This document shows positions 17,694 to 26,149 of a DNA stretch of 64,000 nucleotides, in pieces. Below the pieces are notes generated by a model that saw only the letters and a program-made list of their open reading frames with translations, ran no database searches and was not told the DNA's origin. Made by a program: the position numbers and the translations under genes. Every line of letters begins with the position of its first letter. The first letter of the stretch is position 1. Origin of the DNA: Lachnospiraceae bacterium (GTDB taxonomy: Bacteria > Bacillota > Clostridia > Lachnospirales > Lachnospiraceae); contig JAFTVH010000100.1 in NCBI GenBank assembly GCA_017465845.1, positions 1 through 64,000 on the forward strand, read 5' to 3'.

Positions 17694-17957
17694 ATGGTTA
17701 GCCAAAAGGTAGTTATAAAGAACCCCACAGGGCTCCACCTAAGGCCCGCAGGTATTTTATGTAAAGAAGCAATGCAGTTTAAGTCTCTTATTACATTTAC
17801 CTTTCGGGATAGTACAGCCAATGCAAAGAGCGTTTTAAGCGTTCTGGGTGCATGTGTCAAAAGTGGTGACGAGATCGAATTAATCTGTGAAGGCGAGGAT
17901 GAGGGGGAAGCGCTGAAGACTCTCGTTGCAGCAGTGGAAAGCGGTCTTGGGGAATAA
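17694..17957 (+). CDS. HPr-family phosphocarrier protein
   Basis: HPr relays phosphate from Enzyme I to PTS sugar permeases and, when phosphorylated on Ser46, acts in catabolite control. The 87-residue protein has the typical length. His15 (GLHLRPAG) and Ser46 (AKSVLSVLG, residues 44–52) are both in the canonical positions, so it could do both jobs. The sequence around Ser46 differs from classical HPr (no K-S-I-M). It is not linked to ptsI, so it may be a second, specialised HPr. GGAGGGAAG lies just before the chosen ATG; an in-frame start at 17679 overlaps that site. Confidence 0.88.
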   Translation: MVSQKVVIKNPTGLHLRPAGILCKEAMQFKSLITFTFRDSTANAKSVLSVLGACVKSGDEIELICEGEDEGEALKTLVAAVESGLGE

Positions 17958-17970
17958 ACCAGTATGATTC

Positions 17971-18006
17971 TACAGCCCATCCCGTTCGGGAGGGGCTGTA
18001 TTGTTT
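17971..18006 (+). terminator. Intrinsic terminator between HPr-like gene and leuA
   Basis: TACAGCCCATCCCG (17971–17984) pairs with CGGGAGGGGCTGTA (17987–18000) with one mismatch and is followed by TTGTTT. I saw no T-box or leader peptide for leuA in the short gap. Confidence 0.8.
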
Positions 18007-18042
18007 CGATTGTAATACAGATTGACAAAAGGAGAGAAAGCA

Positions 18043-19725
18043 ATGTTAAACTATAAGAGATACCGCAGGAATCCTGTGGTGGATTATCCGGAAAGAGAAT
18101 GGCCCAATAAAGAGATTGAGAAAGCACCCATCTGGTGCAGCGTGGACTTGCGTGACGGTAATCAGGCACTGATCGATCCTATGGTGGTGGAAGAGAAAAT
18201 AGAGATGTTTCAATTCCTGATTAAACTGGGATTTAAGCACATAGAAATAGGATTCCCGGCAGCAAGTCAGATAGAATTTGATTTCTTGCGCCAGCTGGTA
18301 GACCGCAGATTGATTCCCGATGATGTGGTGGTACAGGTATTGACTCAGTGCAGGGAAGAGTTGATTGACCGTACTTTTGAATCAATTGAAGGCTGCAAAC
18401 AGGCTATCGTACATATTTATAATTCTACATCTACTCTACAGAGAGATGTTGTGTTCAATATGGACAGAGAACACATTATTGATATTGCAGTAAAAGGTAC
18501 TAATATGGTAAAGGAGCGCGCAGCTAAATTCCCCGGTAAGATTATTCTGGAATACTCTCCTGAAAGCTTCACCGGTACAGAACTCGATTTCGCGCTGGAC
18601 ATCTGTAATGCAGTGCAGAAGACTTGGGGACCTACTCCTGAAGATCCGATGATTATCAATCTGCCTTCCACTGTTGAGATGAATACCCCCAATGTCTATG
18701 CAGATCAGATTGAGTGGATGATCAAGCATCTGGATAACAGAGAAAGCATTATAGTCAGCATCCATCCGCACAATGACAGAGGAAGCGGTGTGGCAAGTGC
18801 CGAGTTGGCTATGTTGGCAGGAGCAGACCGTGTAGAGGGTACTCTGTTTGGTAACGGTGAGCGTACCGGTAATGTGGATCTGATGAATCTGGCTTACAAT
18901 ATGTTCTCACAGGGTATTAATCCGGAGCTGAATATTGAGCATATAAATGAAATCATTGAAATATACGAAAGATGCTGCAAGATTCCTATTCATCCCAGAC
19001 ATCCTTATGCAGGTAAGCTGGTATTTACCGCTTTCTCCGGCTCACATCAGGATGCCATCAATAAGGGCGTTAAGGCAATGAAAGAAAGAAACAGCGAATT
19101 CTGGCAAGTACCTTATCTTCCTATCGATCCGGCAGACATCGGAAGAGAATATGAGCCCATTGTCCGTATCAATTCCCAATCCGGCAAAGGTGGGGTTGCG
19201 TTTGTTATGGATACTTACTTTGGCTTCAAACTTCCTAAGGCTATGCATAAGGAATTTGCCAATGTTATTCAGAAAATCTCTGAGCATCAGGGTGAGGTAT
19301 CACCTGACCAGATTATGCAGAACTTTGCCGAAGAGTATCTGAACAAGAAAGAGCCGATACATTTCAGAAAGCTTCGCGTAGACGATTTGAGCAGCGAAGT
19401 GAAGTCTCAGTTTGATACAGGAGTAACGGTGGTCTACACTGATCACGGACAGGAGAAGTCTTTCAGCGCTATCGGAAATGGCCCTATCGATGCAGTGAAG
19501 AGAGGTCTGGCAGAGGCGCTTGACATTGATATTAAGATTCTCGACTACGAGGAGCATGCACTCCAGAGTGGTTCCAACTCTCAGGCTGCAGCTTACATTC
19601 ACCTTTTAGACAACAACACCGGAAGAGTTACCTATGGCGTAGGTGTAAGCTCCAATATTACAAGAGCATCTGTGCGTGCTATCTTCTCGGCTGTGAACAG
19701 ACTGGAACTGGGCGGCAAGGCCTAA
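18043..19725 (+). CDS. leuA: 2-isopropylmalate synthase, long (class 2) form
   Basis: LeuA condenses acetyl-CoA with 2-oxoisovalerate, the first committed step of leucine synthesis. The 560-residue protein is of the long, yeast-like type. It has the catalytic metal-binding start SVDLRDGNQALIDPM (33–47), the metal ligands in SIHPHNDRG near 240, GNGERTGNVDL near 275, and a C-terminal LeuA regulatory domain that binds leucine. GGAGAG precedes the chosen ATG. leuB/leuC/leuD are not nearby, and terminators flank the gene, so it is probably transcribed alone. Confidence 0.96.
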   Translation: MLNYKRYRRNPVVDYPEREWPNKEIEKAPIWCSVDLRDGNQALIDPMVVEEKIEMFQFLIKLGFKHIEIGFPAASQIEFDFLRQLVDRRLIPDDVVVQVLTQCREELIDRTFESIEGCKQAIVHIYNSTSTLQRDVVFNMDREHIIDIAVKGTNMVKERAAKFPGKIILEYSPESFTGTELDFALDICNAVQKTWGPTPEDPMIINLPSTVEMNTPNVYADQIEWMIKHLDNRESIIVSIHPHNDRGSGVASAELAMLAGADRVEGTLFGNGERTGNVDLMNLAYNMFSQGINPELNIEHINEIIEIYERCCKIPIHPRHPYAGKLVFTAFSGSHQDAINKGVKAMKERNSEFWQVPYLPIDPADIGREYEPIVRINSQSGKGGVAFVMDTYFGFKLPKAMHKEFANVIQKISEHQGEVSPDQIMQNFAEEYLNKKEPIHFRKLRVDDLSSEVKSQFDTGVTVVYTDHGQEKSFSAIGNGPIDAVKRGLAEALDIDIKILDYEEHALQSGSNSQAAAYIHLLDNNTGRVTYGVGVSSNITRASVRAIFSAVNRLELGGKA

Positions 19726-19766
19726 GCAGGTGATGTCCGAACAGGCTAAGACAGGATAATAACAAT

Positions 19767-19800
19767 AAAGGGTACGGATGATTTTCAGTCCGTACCCTTT
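19767..19800 (+). terminator. Intrinsic terminator shared by leuA and the convergent DUF3048 gene
   Basis: AAAGGGTACGGA (19767–19778) pairs perfectly with TCCGTACCCTTT (19789–19800) around a 10-nt loop. A and T tracts flank both sides, so it can work on either strand. Confidence 0.85.
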
Positions 19801-19814
19801 ATATCTATCGAAAT

Positions 19815-20975
19815 TTATTTAAAGGAGAAAGTATCTCCATCTTCCACTATCAGAACCATAGTCTTGCCGGTATTCATGGTAATTTCATTCCCAAAGTCAT
19901 CATAATATCTGGTAGCTCCGAAATCGGAGGTCTTTTCCCAGTTAACATGAATACCTTTACCATTTGTAAAGAACCAGCCGTCTCGTGTGGTATCGTGACA
20001 CTGAAAGGCAAGGTAGCCTTCTCCCAGTTCTTCGTGCTTGGTGTACTGCACAAGAATATTCTTAAAGGTGAGCTGTTCCCCGGTTGCAGCATCCATATGA
20101 GGGCCGTCTGTGGAACCGGACAGATGCTGATAACGATAATAGAGACCGTCATCCTCATTGTATTTAAAATAACATCTTGTCAAAGGATAGCAGCTTGACA
20201 TATCAATCAAAACTGCATCCTGAGCATCAGCATACTGGGTCAGAGTGTTAGGCTCAGCCTTGGGAGTAAAATTATAATGGTAATCATCAATCAGGTTTTC
20301 GCGATAGGAAAGGGAGAATCCTTTCGTGCTGATCAGCGCTTTCAGGTCTGCTCCGTCAGCATAGGCATTGTGAGGATCCTTGCGGTCTGCGGAACGGAAG
20401 AAGCCGCTGGTGTCAGTTCCTTTTGCACCGTCCAGATCTTCGACATTATCTTTATCCAATACTTCACTTACAAAGAAAGGTCCGCCCCAGTGTACGATAA
20501 AAGCATCCCATTCCAGCGCCCAGTACCCGTAATAAGTGCGAAGACTTCTGATGTTACCGATTTTCTTCAGATCTTCCCAGTCTTCGTAAATGGCCAGCAT
20601 ACGGGTCATACGACCTTCTACATTAGCTTCATATATGACAGAAGCTTTGGAAAGATTGTAATGTGGGATAGCTGCGCTTTCATTAGGAGTCATGACAGCA
20701 ATGGGACGTGTATTGGCCACATTTTCATATATCCATTCGTTAGTGAGACGGCTTCTTACCATGCCCTCATCGGGAGGCAGTGTATCATCAGAATCAACAT
20801 CTTCTGCGGAGGCGGAAGAAGCTTCGCTCTGGGATGCACCTTCCCCGGAAGTGGAAGAAGAGCCGCTCTCAATAGTACTTGGCTCTACGATAATCGGACT
20901 TTCCAGCTCTTGGCCGCATGCTGTAAGCAGTATACAGACAATTGCCGTCAATATCCATACTTTTATTTTATACAT
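19815..20975 (-). CDS. DUF3048 (YerB-like) lipoprotein
   Basis: The 386-residue protein has a lipoprotein signal peptide with lipobox LLTAC (Cys20), then a Ser/Glu-rich spacer and a DUF3048-type domain. That domain is recognised by TRPIAVMTPNESAA, LSKASVIYEANVEGRMTRML and GNIRSLRTYYGYWALEWDAF. Homologues such as YerB of Bacillus subtilis are extracellular lipoproteins of unknown function. GAGAGGAAA lies before the ATG. It is convergent with leuA and shares its terminator, and is followed upstream by the PAP2-like gene on the same strand. Confidence 0.88.
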   Translation of the reverse strand: MYKIKVWILTAIVCILLTACGQELESPIIVEPSTIESGSSSTSGEGASQSEASSASAEDVDSDDTLPPDEGMVRSRLTNEWIYENVANTRPIAVMTPNESAAIPHYNLSKASVIYEANVEGRMTRMLAIYEDWEDLKKIGNIRSLRTYYGYWALEWDAFIVHWGGPFFVSEVLDKDNVEDLDGAKGTDTSGFFRSADRKDPHNAYADGADLKALISTKGFSLSYRENLIDDYHYNFTPKAEPNTLTQYADAQDAVLIDMSSCYPLTRCYFKYNEDDGLYYRYQHLSGSTDGPHMDAATGEQLTFKNILVQYTKHEELGEGYLAFQCHDTTRDGWFFTNGKGIHVNWEKTSDFGATRYYDDFGNEITMNTGKTMVLIVEDGDTFSFK

Positions 20976-21118
20976 GTATATTTCCTCTCTTTCAGAAACG
21001 ATAAAGAAAAATGTTTTTCATTATTCTATCACAAAAGGAAAAAAGAGTCACCGCCCGATCGTCCAAATTAAGGATTCCTTAAGGATTGGGAGGTTACCTT
21101 ACCTCCTAAACGTAAAGT

Positions 21119-21577
21119 TTAAAAACTGTACATCATGACTGCTATTAATATACCGAGGATGGCACCGGCTAAGACCTGGAGGGGGGTATGGCCGACGAAT
21201 TCCTTCAATTTATCATAGGTAGATAATTCGCTGCGCCCCATTTCTTCAAAGGCTTTTAATATGTCGTTGAGGAGTTTGGCCTGAATCCCGGTCTCTCTGC
21301 GGACACCCATGGCATCGTACATGACTACAATAGCGAAGAACAGGGAAATGATAAATTCGAAGCTTCCTGCACCATATTGATAGCAAGAAGCAGAGGCCAG
21401 AGCACATACGGTGGCAGAATGGGAGCTTGGCATGCCGCCGCTTCCAACCAAACGTTCTGCAACGAATTCTCTTGTAAGGAACATATGGATACCCGTTTTT
21501 AAAAGCTGGGCTACCAGCCAGCCTAATGCAGCAGCAATAAATATTTTATTGCTAAATAATTCTGTAAAAAATGTCAT
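21119..21577 (-). CDS. Divergent PAP2 family membrane protein (YuiD-like)
   Basis: The 152-residue protein has about four hydrophobic segments and the family signature GSGGMPSSHSATVCALA (46–62), which resembles part of the type 2 phosphatidic acid phosphatase active site. It also has YDAMGVRRETGIQA near 95. Homologues (DUF212, YuiD) are widespread, and their reaction is not established; a lipid phosphatase role is only an inference from the SSH motif. GGAGG lies nine bases before the ATG. Confidence 0.88.
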   Translation of the reverse strand: MTFFTELFSNKIFIAAALGWLVAQLLKTGIHMFLTREFVAERLVGSGGMPSSHSATVCALASASCYQYGAGSFEFIISLFFAIVVMYDAMGVRRETGIQAKLLNDILKAFEEMGRSELSTYDKLKEFVGHTPLQVLAGAILGILIAVMMYSF

Positions 21578-21688
21578 CTCTGTATACCTCCGAGATAAAT
21601 CGTTCCATTTCTTGTAGTTATTGTTCAGCTATTAGTCAAACTGCAACTACTAGTATACAATATTTTTTGGGGGATATCTATAGGTTCG

Positions 21689-21717
21689 TTGTTATTCTTT
21701 TAAATTTTTGTTATAAT
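21689..21717 (+). promoter_or_regulatory. Predicted promoter of the GtrB-like glycosyltransferase
   Basis: A consensus TATAAT at 21712–21717 lies 17 nt after TTGTTA (21689–21694, 4 of 6 to TTGACA). Confidence 0.6.
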
Positions 21718-21769
21718 AAAGATATTATTTTAGAGGACCAAAGGAATGGTATAGATACGGAGGATGGAA

Positions 21770-22699
21770 ATGAGTTTACTTAGTGTAGTTGTTCCATGTT
21801 ACAATGAAGAAGAGACGGTGGCAGATTTTTATACGGAATTGATGAAGAATGAGGCTTTCTTCCGGGAAAAAGATATGGAAGTGGAGATTCTGTATATTAA
21901 TGACGGCTCCGGGGACAATACCGTGGCAGAGATAAAGAAGCTGCATGAAAAGGATGAAAGAGTGCACATGGTATCTTTCTCCAGAAATTTCGGAAAAGAA
22001 GCAGCCATGTATGCCGGACTTCAGAAGAGCCATGGAGATTATGTGGTGATTATGGATGTGGATCTTCAGGATCCCCCTTCCTTGCTGCCGGAGATGATTG
22101 GCTATCTGGAAGAGGGATACGATTCTGTGGCTACCAGGAGAGTGAGCCGGAAAGGAGAACCGCCCATCAGAAGCTTCTTTGCAAGGATGTTTTATCGCTT
22201 GATGAAAAAGATTTCCAAGACAGAAATCATGGATGGCGCCAGAGACTATCGCCTGATGACCAGGCAGATGGTTGATGCTATTCTTGCCATGCCGGAATAT
22301 AATCGTTTTACTAAGGGGATTTTTGGCTGGGTTGGATTTCAGACCAAATGGCTGGAATATGAAAATGTGGAAAGGGCGAAAGGGGAGACGAAGTGGAATT
22401 TCTGGAAATTGTTCCTTTATTCTTTGGACGGGATTACCGCGTTTTCCACAGTGCCGCTAATGTTCGCGTCCCTTATGGGAGTGCTGTTTTGTCTGCTTGC
22501 TTTCGGTCTGATCATATTTACTATTGTGCGTAAATTGATATTCGGAGACCCGGTTTCCGGATGGCCTTCCCTCGTGTGCATTATCTCCCTTGCCAGCGGT
22601 GTACAGCTCTTTTGTCTGGGAATTGTTGGACAATATCTGTCAAAGACATATATGGAAGTGAAAAATAGACCGATTTATCTCGTAAAAGAAGAAATTTAG
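21770..22699 (+). CDS. GtrB-type polyprenyl-phosphate glycosyltransferase (GT2)
   Basis: Enzymes of this family move a sugar, often glucose, from a nucleotide donor to undecaprenyl phosphate on the cytoplasmic face; the lipid-linked sugar then decorates wall polymers or glycans outside. The 309-residue protein has the GT-A start LSVVVPCYNEEETV, the metal-binding DVD at 96–98 (MDVDLQDPP), and two C-terminal membrane helices followed by GQYLSKTYMEVKNRP, typical of GtrB/CsbB proteins. I choose the ATG six bases after ACGGAGG; the one at 21764 touches that site. A matching GtrA flippase is not adjacent. Confidence 0.9.
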   Translation: MSLLSVVVPCYNEEETVADFYTELMKNEAFFREKDMEVEILYINDGSGDNTVAEIKKLHEKDERVHMVSFSRNFGKEAAMYAGLQKSHGDYVVIMDVDLQDPPSLLPEMIGYLEEGYDSVATRRVSRKGEPPIRSFFARMFYRLMKKISKTEIMDGARDYRLMTRQMVDAILAMPEYNRFTKGIFGWVGFQTKWLEYENVERAKGETKWNFWKLFLYSLDGITAFSTVPLMFASLMGVLFCLLAFGLIIFTIVRKLIFGDPVSGWPSLVCIISLASGVQLFCLGIVGQYLSKTYMEVKNRPIYLVKEEI

Positions 22700-22751
22700 T
22701 CTTTTTTTGACTATATATGTATTTTCGCGCGGTGAAAAAAGCTTTCCATTT

Positions 22752-22758
22752 TTCGACA
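22752..22758 (-). promoter_or_regulatory. Candidate Spo0A box
   Basis: TTCGACA on the plus strand reads TGTCGAA on the minus strand, a perfect 0A box of the TGNCGAA type. It lies 69 bp before the start of a gene encoding a Spo0A-like DNA-binding domain, with a TATGAT (22761–22766) immediately after. A seven-base match can occur by chance. Confidence 0.4.
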
Positions 22759-22826
22759 GATATGATAGAATTTATCCCAGCATCGCAGTAAGGCGCAATA
22801 CTCGACATATGGAAGGGGAATTCATT

Positions 22827-23204
22827 TTGGAGATTATTGCTGTAAAAGATTACGAATTGGAAAGGTATATAACAAATATCATGCTGGATATTGGAGTGCC
22901 TGCACATTTAAAAGGCTATCATTATCTGAGAGATGCTATACTTTTGTCCGGCAAAGATATGGAAGTTGTGAGCAGTGTGACGAAACTCTTATATCCTACG
23001 ATTGCAAAGAGATTCAAGACCACGGATCAGAAGGTAGAAAGGGCAATCCGCAATGCCATTGAAGTGTCATGGTCTCGTGGAAATGTAGAAACCTTTGAGG
23101 AATTGTTCGGATATTCGGTTCAATCCGGCAAAGGCAGACCTACCAACAGTGAATACATAGCAAGAATAGCTGATAAGATAAGGTTGGATATCAAGGCTAT
23201 GTGA
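22827..23204 (+). CDS. Stand-alone Spo0A C-terminal (effector) domain protein
   Basis: The 125-residue protein matches the sporulation master regulator's DNA-binding domain: GVPAHLKGYHYLRDAI, LYPTIAKRFKTT, KVERAIRNAIEVSWSRG and KGRPTNSEYIARIADKIRL appear in order, including the recognition-helix region. No receiver domain is present, and the preceding gene is unrelated, so it is not a frameshifted spo0A. It would bind 0A-type boxes without phosphorylation control, or act by interfering with Spo0A. I choose the TTG at 22827 because AAGGGGAA ends six bases upstream; the ATG at 22809 has no site. It ends before a strong terminator. Confidence 0.88.
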   Translation: MEIIAVKDYELERYITNIMLDIGVPAHLKGYHYLRDAILLSGKDMEVVSSVTKLLYPTIAKRFKTTDQKVERAIRNAIEVSWSRGNVETFEELFGYSVQSGKGRPTNSEYIARIADKIRLDIKAM

Positions 23205-23290
23205 AATAATAGGGAGAAATCCCGACACAATGAAATATATTTTAACAAAAAACAGATAATTTGTATTGCCCTGCTGCGATGCATGAAAGA

Positions 23291-23328
23291 GCTGCTGAAA
23301 TATTCCTTGATTTCGGCGGCTTTTTTTT
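23291..23328 (+). terminator. Intrinsic terminator after the Spo0A-like gene
   Basis: GCTGCTGAAAT (23291–23301) pairs with ATTTCGGCGGC (23310–23320), including two G-U pairs, around an eight-base loop and is followed by eight Ts. Confidence 0.9.
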
Positions 23329-23342
23329 CTGCCCCTTGGAAC

Positions 23343-23371
23343 TTGTATACAGGAATGAAATGTGGTAAAAT
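23343..23371 (+). promoter_or_regulatory. Predicted promoter of the plus-strand glycan cluster
   Basis: TGGTAAAAT (extended -10, TAAAAT at 23366–23371) lies 17 nt after TTGTAT (23343–23348). No terminator is visible downstream until 40471, so one transcript could cover much of the cluster, though 34439–34517 may hold another start. Confidence 0.5.
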
Positions 23372-23446
23372 AGAATCACTTTATATCTACTTGATTGATA
23401 TATCTGATTTTGACGATATGTTTTGGTAATGATAGATTGGAGCAAT

Positions 23447-24436
23447 ATGAGTATCGCTTTATGGTTGATTCCGGTACTGGTTCCATGTCTTCTTGGGATG
23501 TTGGGATTTAGGTGCCTTTATGGTAGGGAATATCGCAAATGCTTCAGCGCAGAGGAGATATTTCTGAATGGATTCTGCGTTTTGATCGGTTTGGCCGAAG
23601 CGGCGCATCTTGGTGCTGTTGTCCTGAACCGGTCTGTAACATGGATGGCTGCAGCTCTGTGGGGGCTGACGGCTTTTTTGTGTTTTCTTTCTCTGGCGCT
23701 TATGATCCGCGAAGGGCGAAAAAAAGATAAGAAGAGCCGCATATCAGTAAAGCAGGAGGATGCTTCGAAGAGTACGGTTCAGCTGCTCTGGGGTTGTTTG
23801 GCCTTATCGTTGGTTTTTCAGGTTATTATGATTATGACGGGAGGAGAAAGTTACAGGGAAGGTGATATGACCATTGAGACTGTGCAGACTTTCCTGAGTG
23901 ACAATGCTGTCTATCAGACGAATCCATTGACGGGGCGTGCTTATGAAGGGGGCATTCCGCTTAGATTAGAGATATTGTGCCTGCCCAGTCTGTATTCGTC
24001 AACGGCGATACTGACCGGTGAAGATGTGAATGCGCTACTGGCAGTCTTTCGTGTGGTGGTGCTTCTTGGCAGCTATCTGGCTTTCTCCAGCCTTGCAAAG
24101 GTGCTGTTTCAAAACGACAAAACCGGCAGAATCGTCATGTTGATTCTGGTGTCATTGCTCATCTGGTGTGGAGATTATATGATATCTATGGATGGATTTC
24201 AATTGCTTCATTGCGGGTATCGGGGCACTGCAGTGCGTAACGGGATTCTGGTGCCTTTTACATTAAGCATGTGTCTTCAGAAGAAATGGAAAGGAGCGGT
24301 TGTTGCCATTTTAGCGGAAACGTGCATTGTATGGACGCTGTACGGTCTGGGAGCCTGTCTCCTGATTACAGTGGTGATGGTGTTATTTCATTTAACAGCA
24401 GCACACAGGGAGGGAAGAAGATGCAGGAACTCTTGA
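23447..24436 (+). CDS. Polytopic membrane protein of unknown function at head of glycan cluster
   Basis: The protein of about 329 residues has roughly eight hydrophobic segments, with a hydrophilic loop near residues 130–185 containing YREGDMTIETVQTFLSDNAV. This arrangement resembles uncharacterised membrane proteins found with exopolysaccharide genes (possibly the DUF6077 type), but I am not certain. The start at 23447 has GGAG four bases upstream; an ATG at 23429 would add six residues and lacks a site. It overlaps the next gene by 16 bases. The two together look like halves of a larger membrane protein, although no single-base shift is evident. Confidence 0.65.
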   Translation: MSIALWLIPVLVPCLLGMLGFRCLYGREYRKCFSAEEIFLNGFCVLIGLAEAAHLGAVVLNRSVTWMAAALWGLTAFLCFLSLALMIREGRKKDKKSRISVKQEDASKSTVQLLWGCLALSLVFQVIMIMTGGESYREGDMTIETVQTFLSDNAVYQTNPLTGRAYEGGIPLRLEILCLPSLYSSTAILTGEDVNALLAVFRVVVLLGSYLAFSSLAKVLFQNDKTGRIVMLILVSLLIWCGDYMISMDGFQLLHCGYRGTAVRNGILVPFTLSMCLQKKWKGAVVAILAETCIVWTLYGLGACLLITVVMVLFHLTAAHREGRRCRNS

Positions 24437-25332
24437 GGAATGCTGTAAGCGGGTGGCAGCGCTACACGGATGACGGTAAATATGCAGTTTTACTTCTGGG
24501 AATCCTGTTGCTTTACTGGTATTTGAAAAGAACGGGCAGTGATGCCTGTACTGCAAATAGAAATCTGTTGTGGAAATATACAGTTTTGACTGCCGTTATG
24601 GCGATCTTTCCGGTGACCGGTGCAATCCTGATGAAGTATCAGACCAGATTTTATGATTATGAATGGATTTGGAGTCTGGTACCGGTAACCCTTGTGATAG
24701 CGGCGGGGATGACTGGGTTTTATCTGGAATGTTATAGGAAATATTGGAAGGGAAAGCTTGTAAAGCCCGCACTTTTGGCCGCTGCCGGTCTGGCGCTTTT
24801 ATTCCTGTGCGGTAACATGGGAAAAAGTTTGGTTCAGAGGGAAATGAATGCGGAGGGGAAAGAAACTGCTTCCCGTATTTTGGAAGAAATAAATGCCTTA
24901 TCTGTTGCAGCGGACCATGGGGATGAGAATAGAGACGGGGATTTGGGAAATACTGAGAGTATCTGTCTGTGGGCGCCTCGGGAGATTATGCAATATGTCA
25001 GAGGTATTTCTGCAGAGATACAATTATTATACGGAAGAAATATGTGGGATCAGGCCTTAAATGCCTATTCCTATGATACCTATTCCCCGGAGCTTACTGA
25101 ACTTTATGAATGGATGGAACAGCTGGATGATAGAGAGACTATCCCAGAGGAAGCGGAAAGTATGGGGCCTGTTTACCTGGAGGCAGCATTGGAATATGGC
25201 GTCAATTGTATCGTGGTTCCGCAGGGGAGTCAGGATATTACAGACAGCCTGAAACGGATTAGTGAGAAAAAGAGTCTGCAGATTGTAAAGCAGTCAGCAG
25301 AAGGCTTTGAAATATACAGAATCCTGAAGTGA
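24421..25332 (+). CDS. Membrane protein with C-terminal soluble domain, unknown function
   Basis: The 303-residue protein has four hydrophobic segments in its first 145 residues, then a soluble part with SICLWAPREIMQYVRG, a Tyr-rich stretch (NAYSYDTYSPELTELYEWME) and NCIVVPQGSQ near the end. I do not recognise a family. The GT-C-like pattern of helices followed by an extracytoplasmic domain is only suggestive. AGGGAGGGAAGAAG lies directly upstream of the chosen ATG. It overlaps the preceding gene by 16 bases and precedes a GT2 gene by 26 bp, so it is part of the glycan operon. Confidence 0.65.
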   Translation: MQELLRNAVSGWQRYTDDGKYAVLLLGILLLYWYLKRTGSDACTANRNLLWKYTVLTAVMAIFPVTGAILMKYQTRFYDYEWIWSLVPVTLVIAAGMTGFYLECYRKYWKGKLVKPALLAAAGLALLFLCGNMGKSLVQREMNAEGKETASRILEEINALSVAADHGDENRDGDLGNTESICLWAPREIMQYVRGISAEIQLLYGRNMWDQALNAYSYDTYSPELTELYEWMEQLDDRETIPEEAESMGPVYLEAALEYGVNCIVVPQGSQDITDSLKRISEKKSLQIVKQSAEGFEIYRILK

Positions 25333-25358
25333 CCGAAAGGTGAAGAATAGAGGAAAGA

Positions 25359-26117
25359 ATGGATAGTAAAGTCAGTATAATAGTACCTGTTTATAATGTG
25401 GAAAAAGTCATCACCGGGACGATGGACAGCGTCCGCAGTCAGACCTGTGATAACTGGGAGCTGCTGCTGGTGCTGGATGGCTGTACCGATGGTACTGAGC
25501 ATGTTATCCGGCAGTACTGTGAACGGACGCAGGATATAAGAATCCGTGTGATACTTCAGCCGAAGAATATGGGGGCTGCCCGGGCAAGGAACAGAGGTGT
25601 TGCAGAGGCTTCCGGACGATATATTGCATACCTGGATTCAGACGACCTCTGGAGACAGGACAAGCTGGAGAAACAGCTTGATTTCATGAAAGAAAAGGAT
25701 GCGGCTTTTTCTTTTACCGGCTATGAATTTGCAGATGAAAATGGAAAGGGACTCGGTAAAATAGTCCGCGTTCCTGCAGTGATGGAATATAAAGATGCAT
25801 TGAAGAATACAACCATCTTTACCACAACGGTTATGTTTGATACAGAGAAGATAGACAAGAAGCTTCTTGAGATGCCCGATATAAAAAGCGAAGACACAGC
25901 ACTCTGGTGGAAAGTGCTGAGAAATGGTTACCGCGCATATGGACTGGATGAGAATCTGGCGCTGTATCGCCGTGCCGGCAATACACTTTCCTCCAATAAA
26001 CTTGAGGCAATACGCAGAATATGGAATCTTTATCGCAAATCAGAGAAGCTATCTTTGGTAAAAAGCGCTTGTTATTTTTGCTACTGGGCTGTACGAGCTG
26101 TCAAAAGAAGGATTTAG
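25359..26117 (+). CDS. Family 2 glycosyltransferase
   Basis: The 252-residue protein starts VSIIVPVYNVEKVITGTMDS, typical of GT-A glycosyltransferases. It has the nucleotide-binding LVLDGCTDGT (about 37–46), the metal-coordinating DSDD (93–96) and a later SED motif (KSEDTALWW, near 177) that usually holds the catalytic base. Such enzymes add one sugar to a lipid-linked oligosaccharide in the cytoplasm; donor and acceptor cannot be read from sequence. It precedes the initiating sugar transferase by 32 bp. Confidence 0.9.
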   Translation: MDSKVSIIVPVYNVEKVITGTMDSVRSQTCDNWELLLVLDGCTDGTEHVIRQYCERTQDIRIRVILQPKNMGAARARNRGVAEASGRYIAYLDSDDLWRQDKLEKQLDFMKEKDAAFSFTGYEFADENGKGLGKIVRVPAVMEYKDALKNTTIFTTTVMFDTEKIDKKLLEMPDIKSEDTALWWKVLRNGYRAYGLDENLALYRRAGNTLSSNKLEAIRRIWNLYRKSEKLSLVKSACYFCYWAVRAVKRRI

Positions 26118-26149
26118 ATATTATATTATACTACGCAGAAAGGAGTTAA

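Noticed and set aside
17958..18042. T-box or leucine attenuator before leuA
   Set aside because: The gap contains only a terminator for the preceding gene; no Leu-rich leader peptide or T-box core is visible.
20277..21071. 264-codon plus-strand open frame opposite the DUF3048 lipoprotein
   Set aside because: The minus strand encodes a recognisable lipoprotein; the plus-strand product is Cys/Phe-rich with no known pattern.
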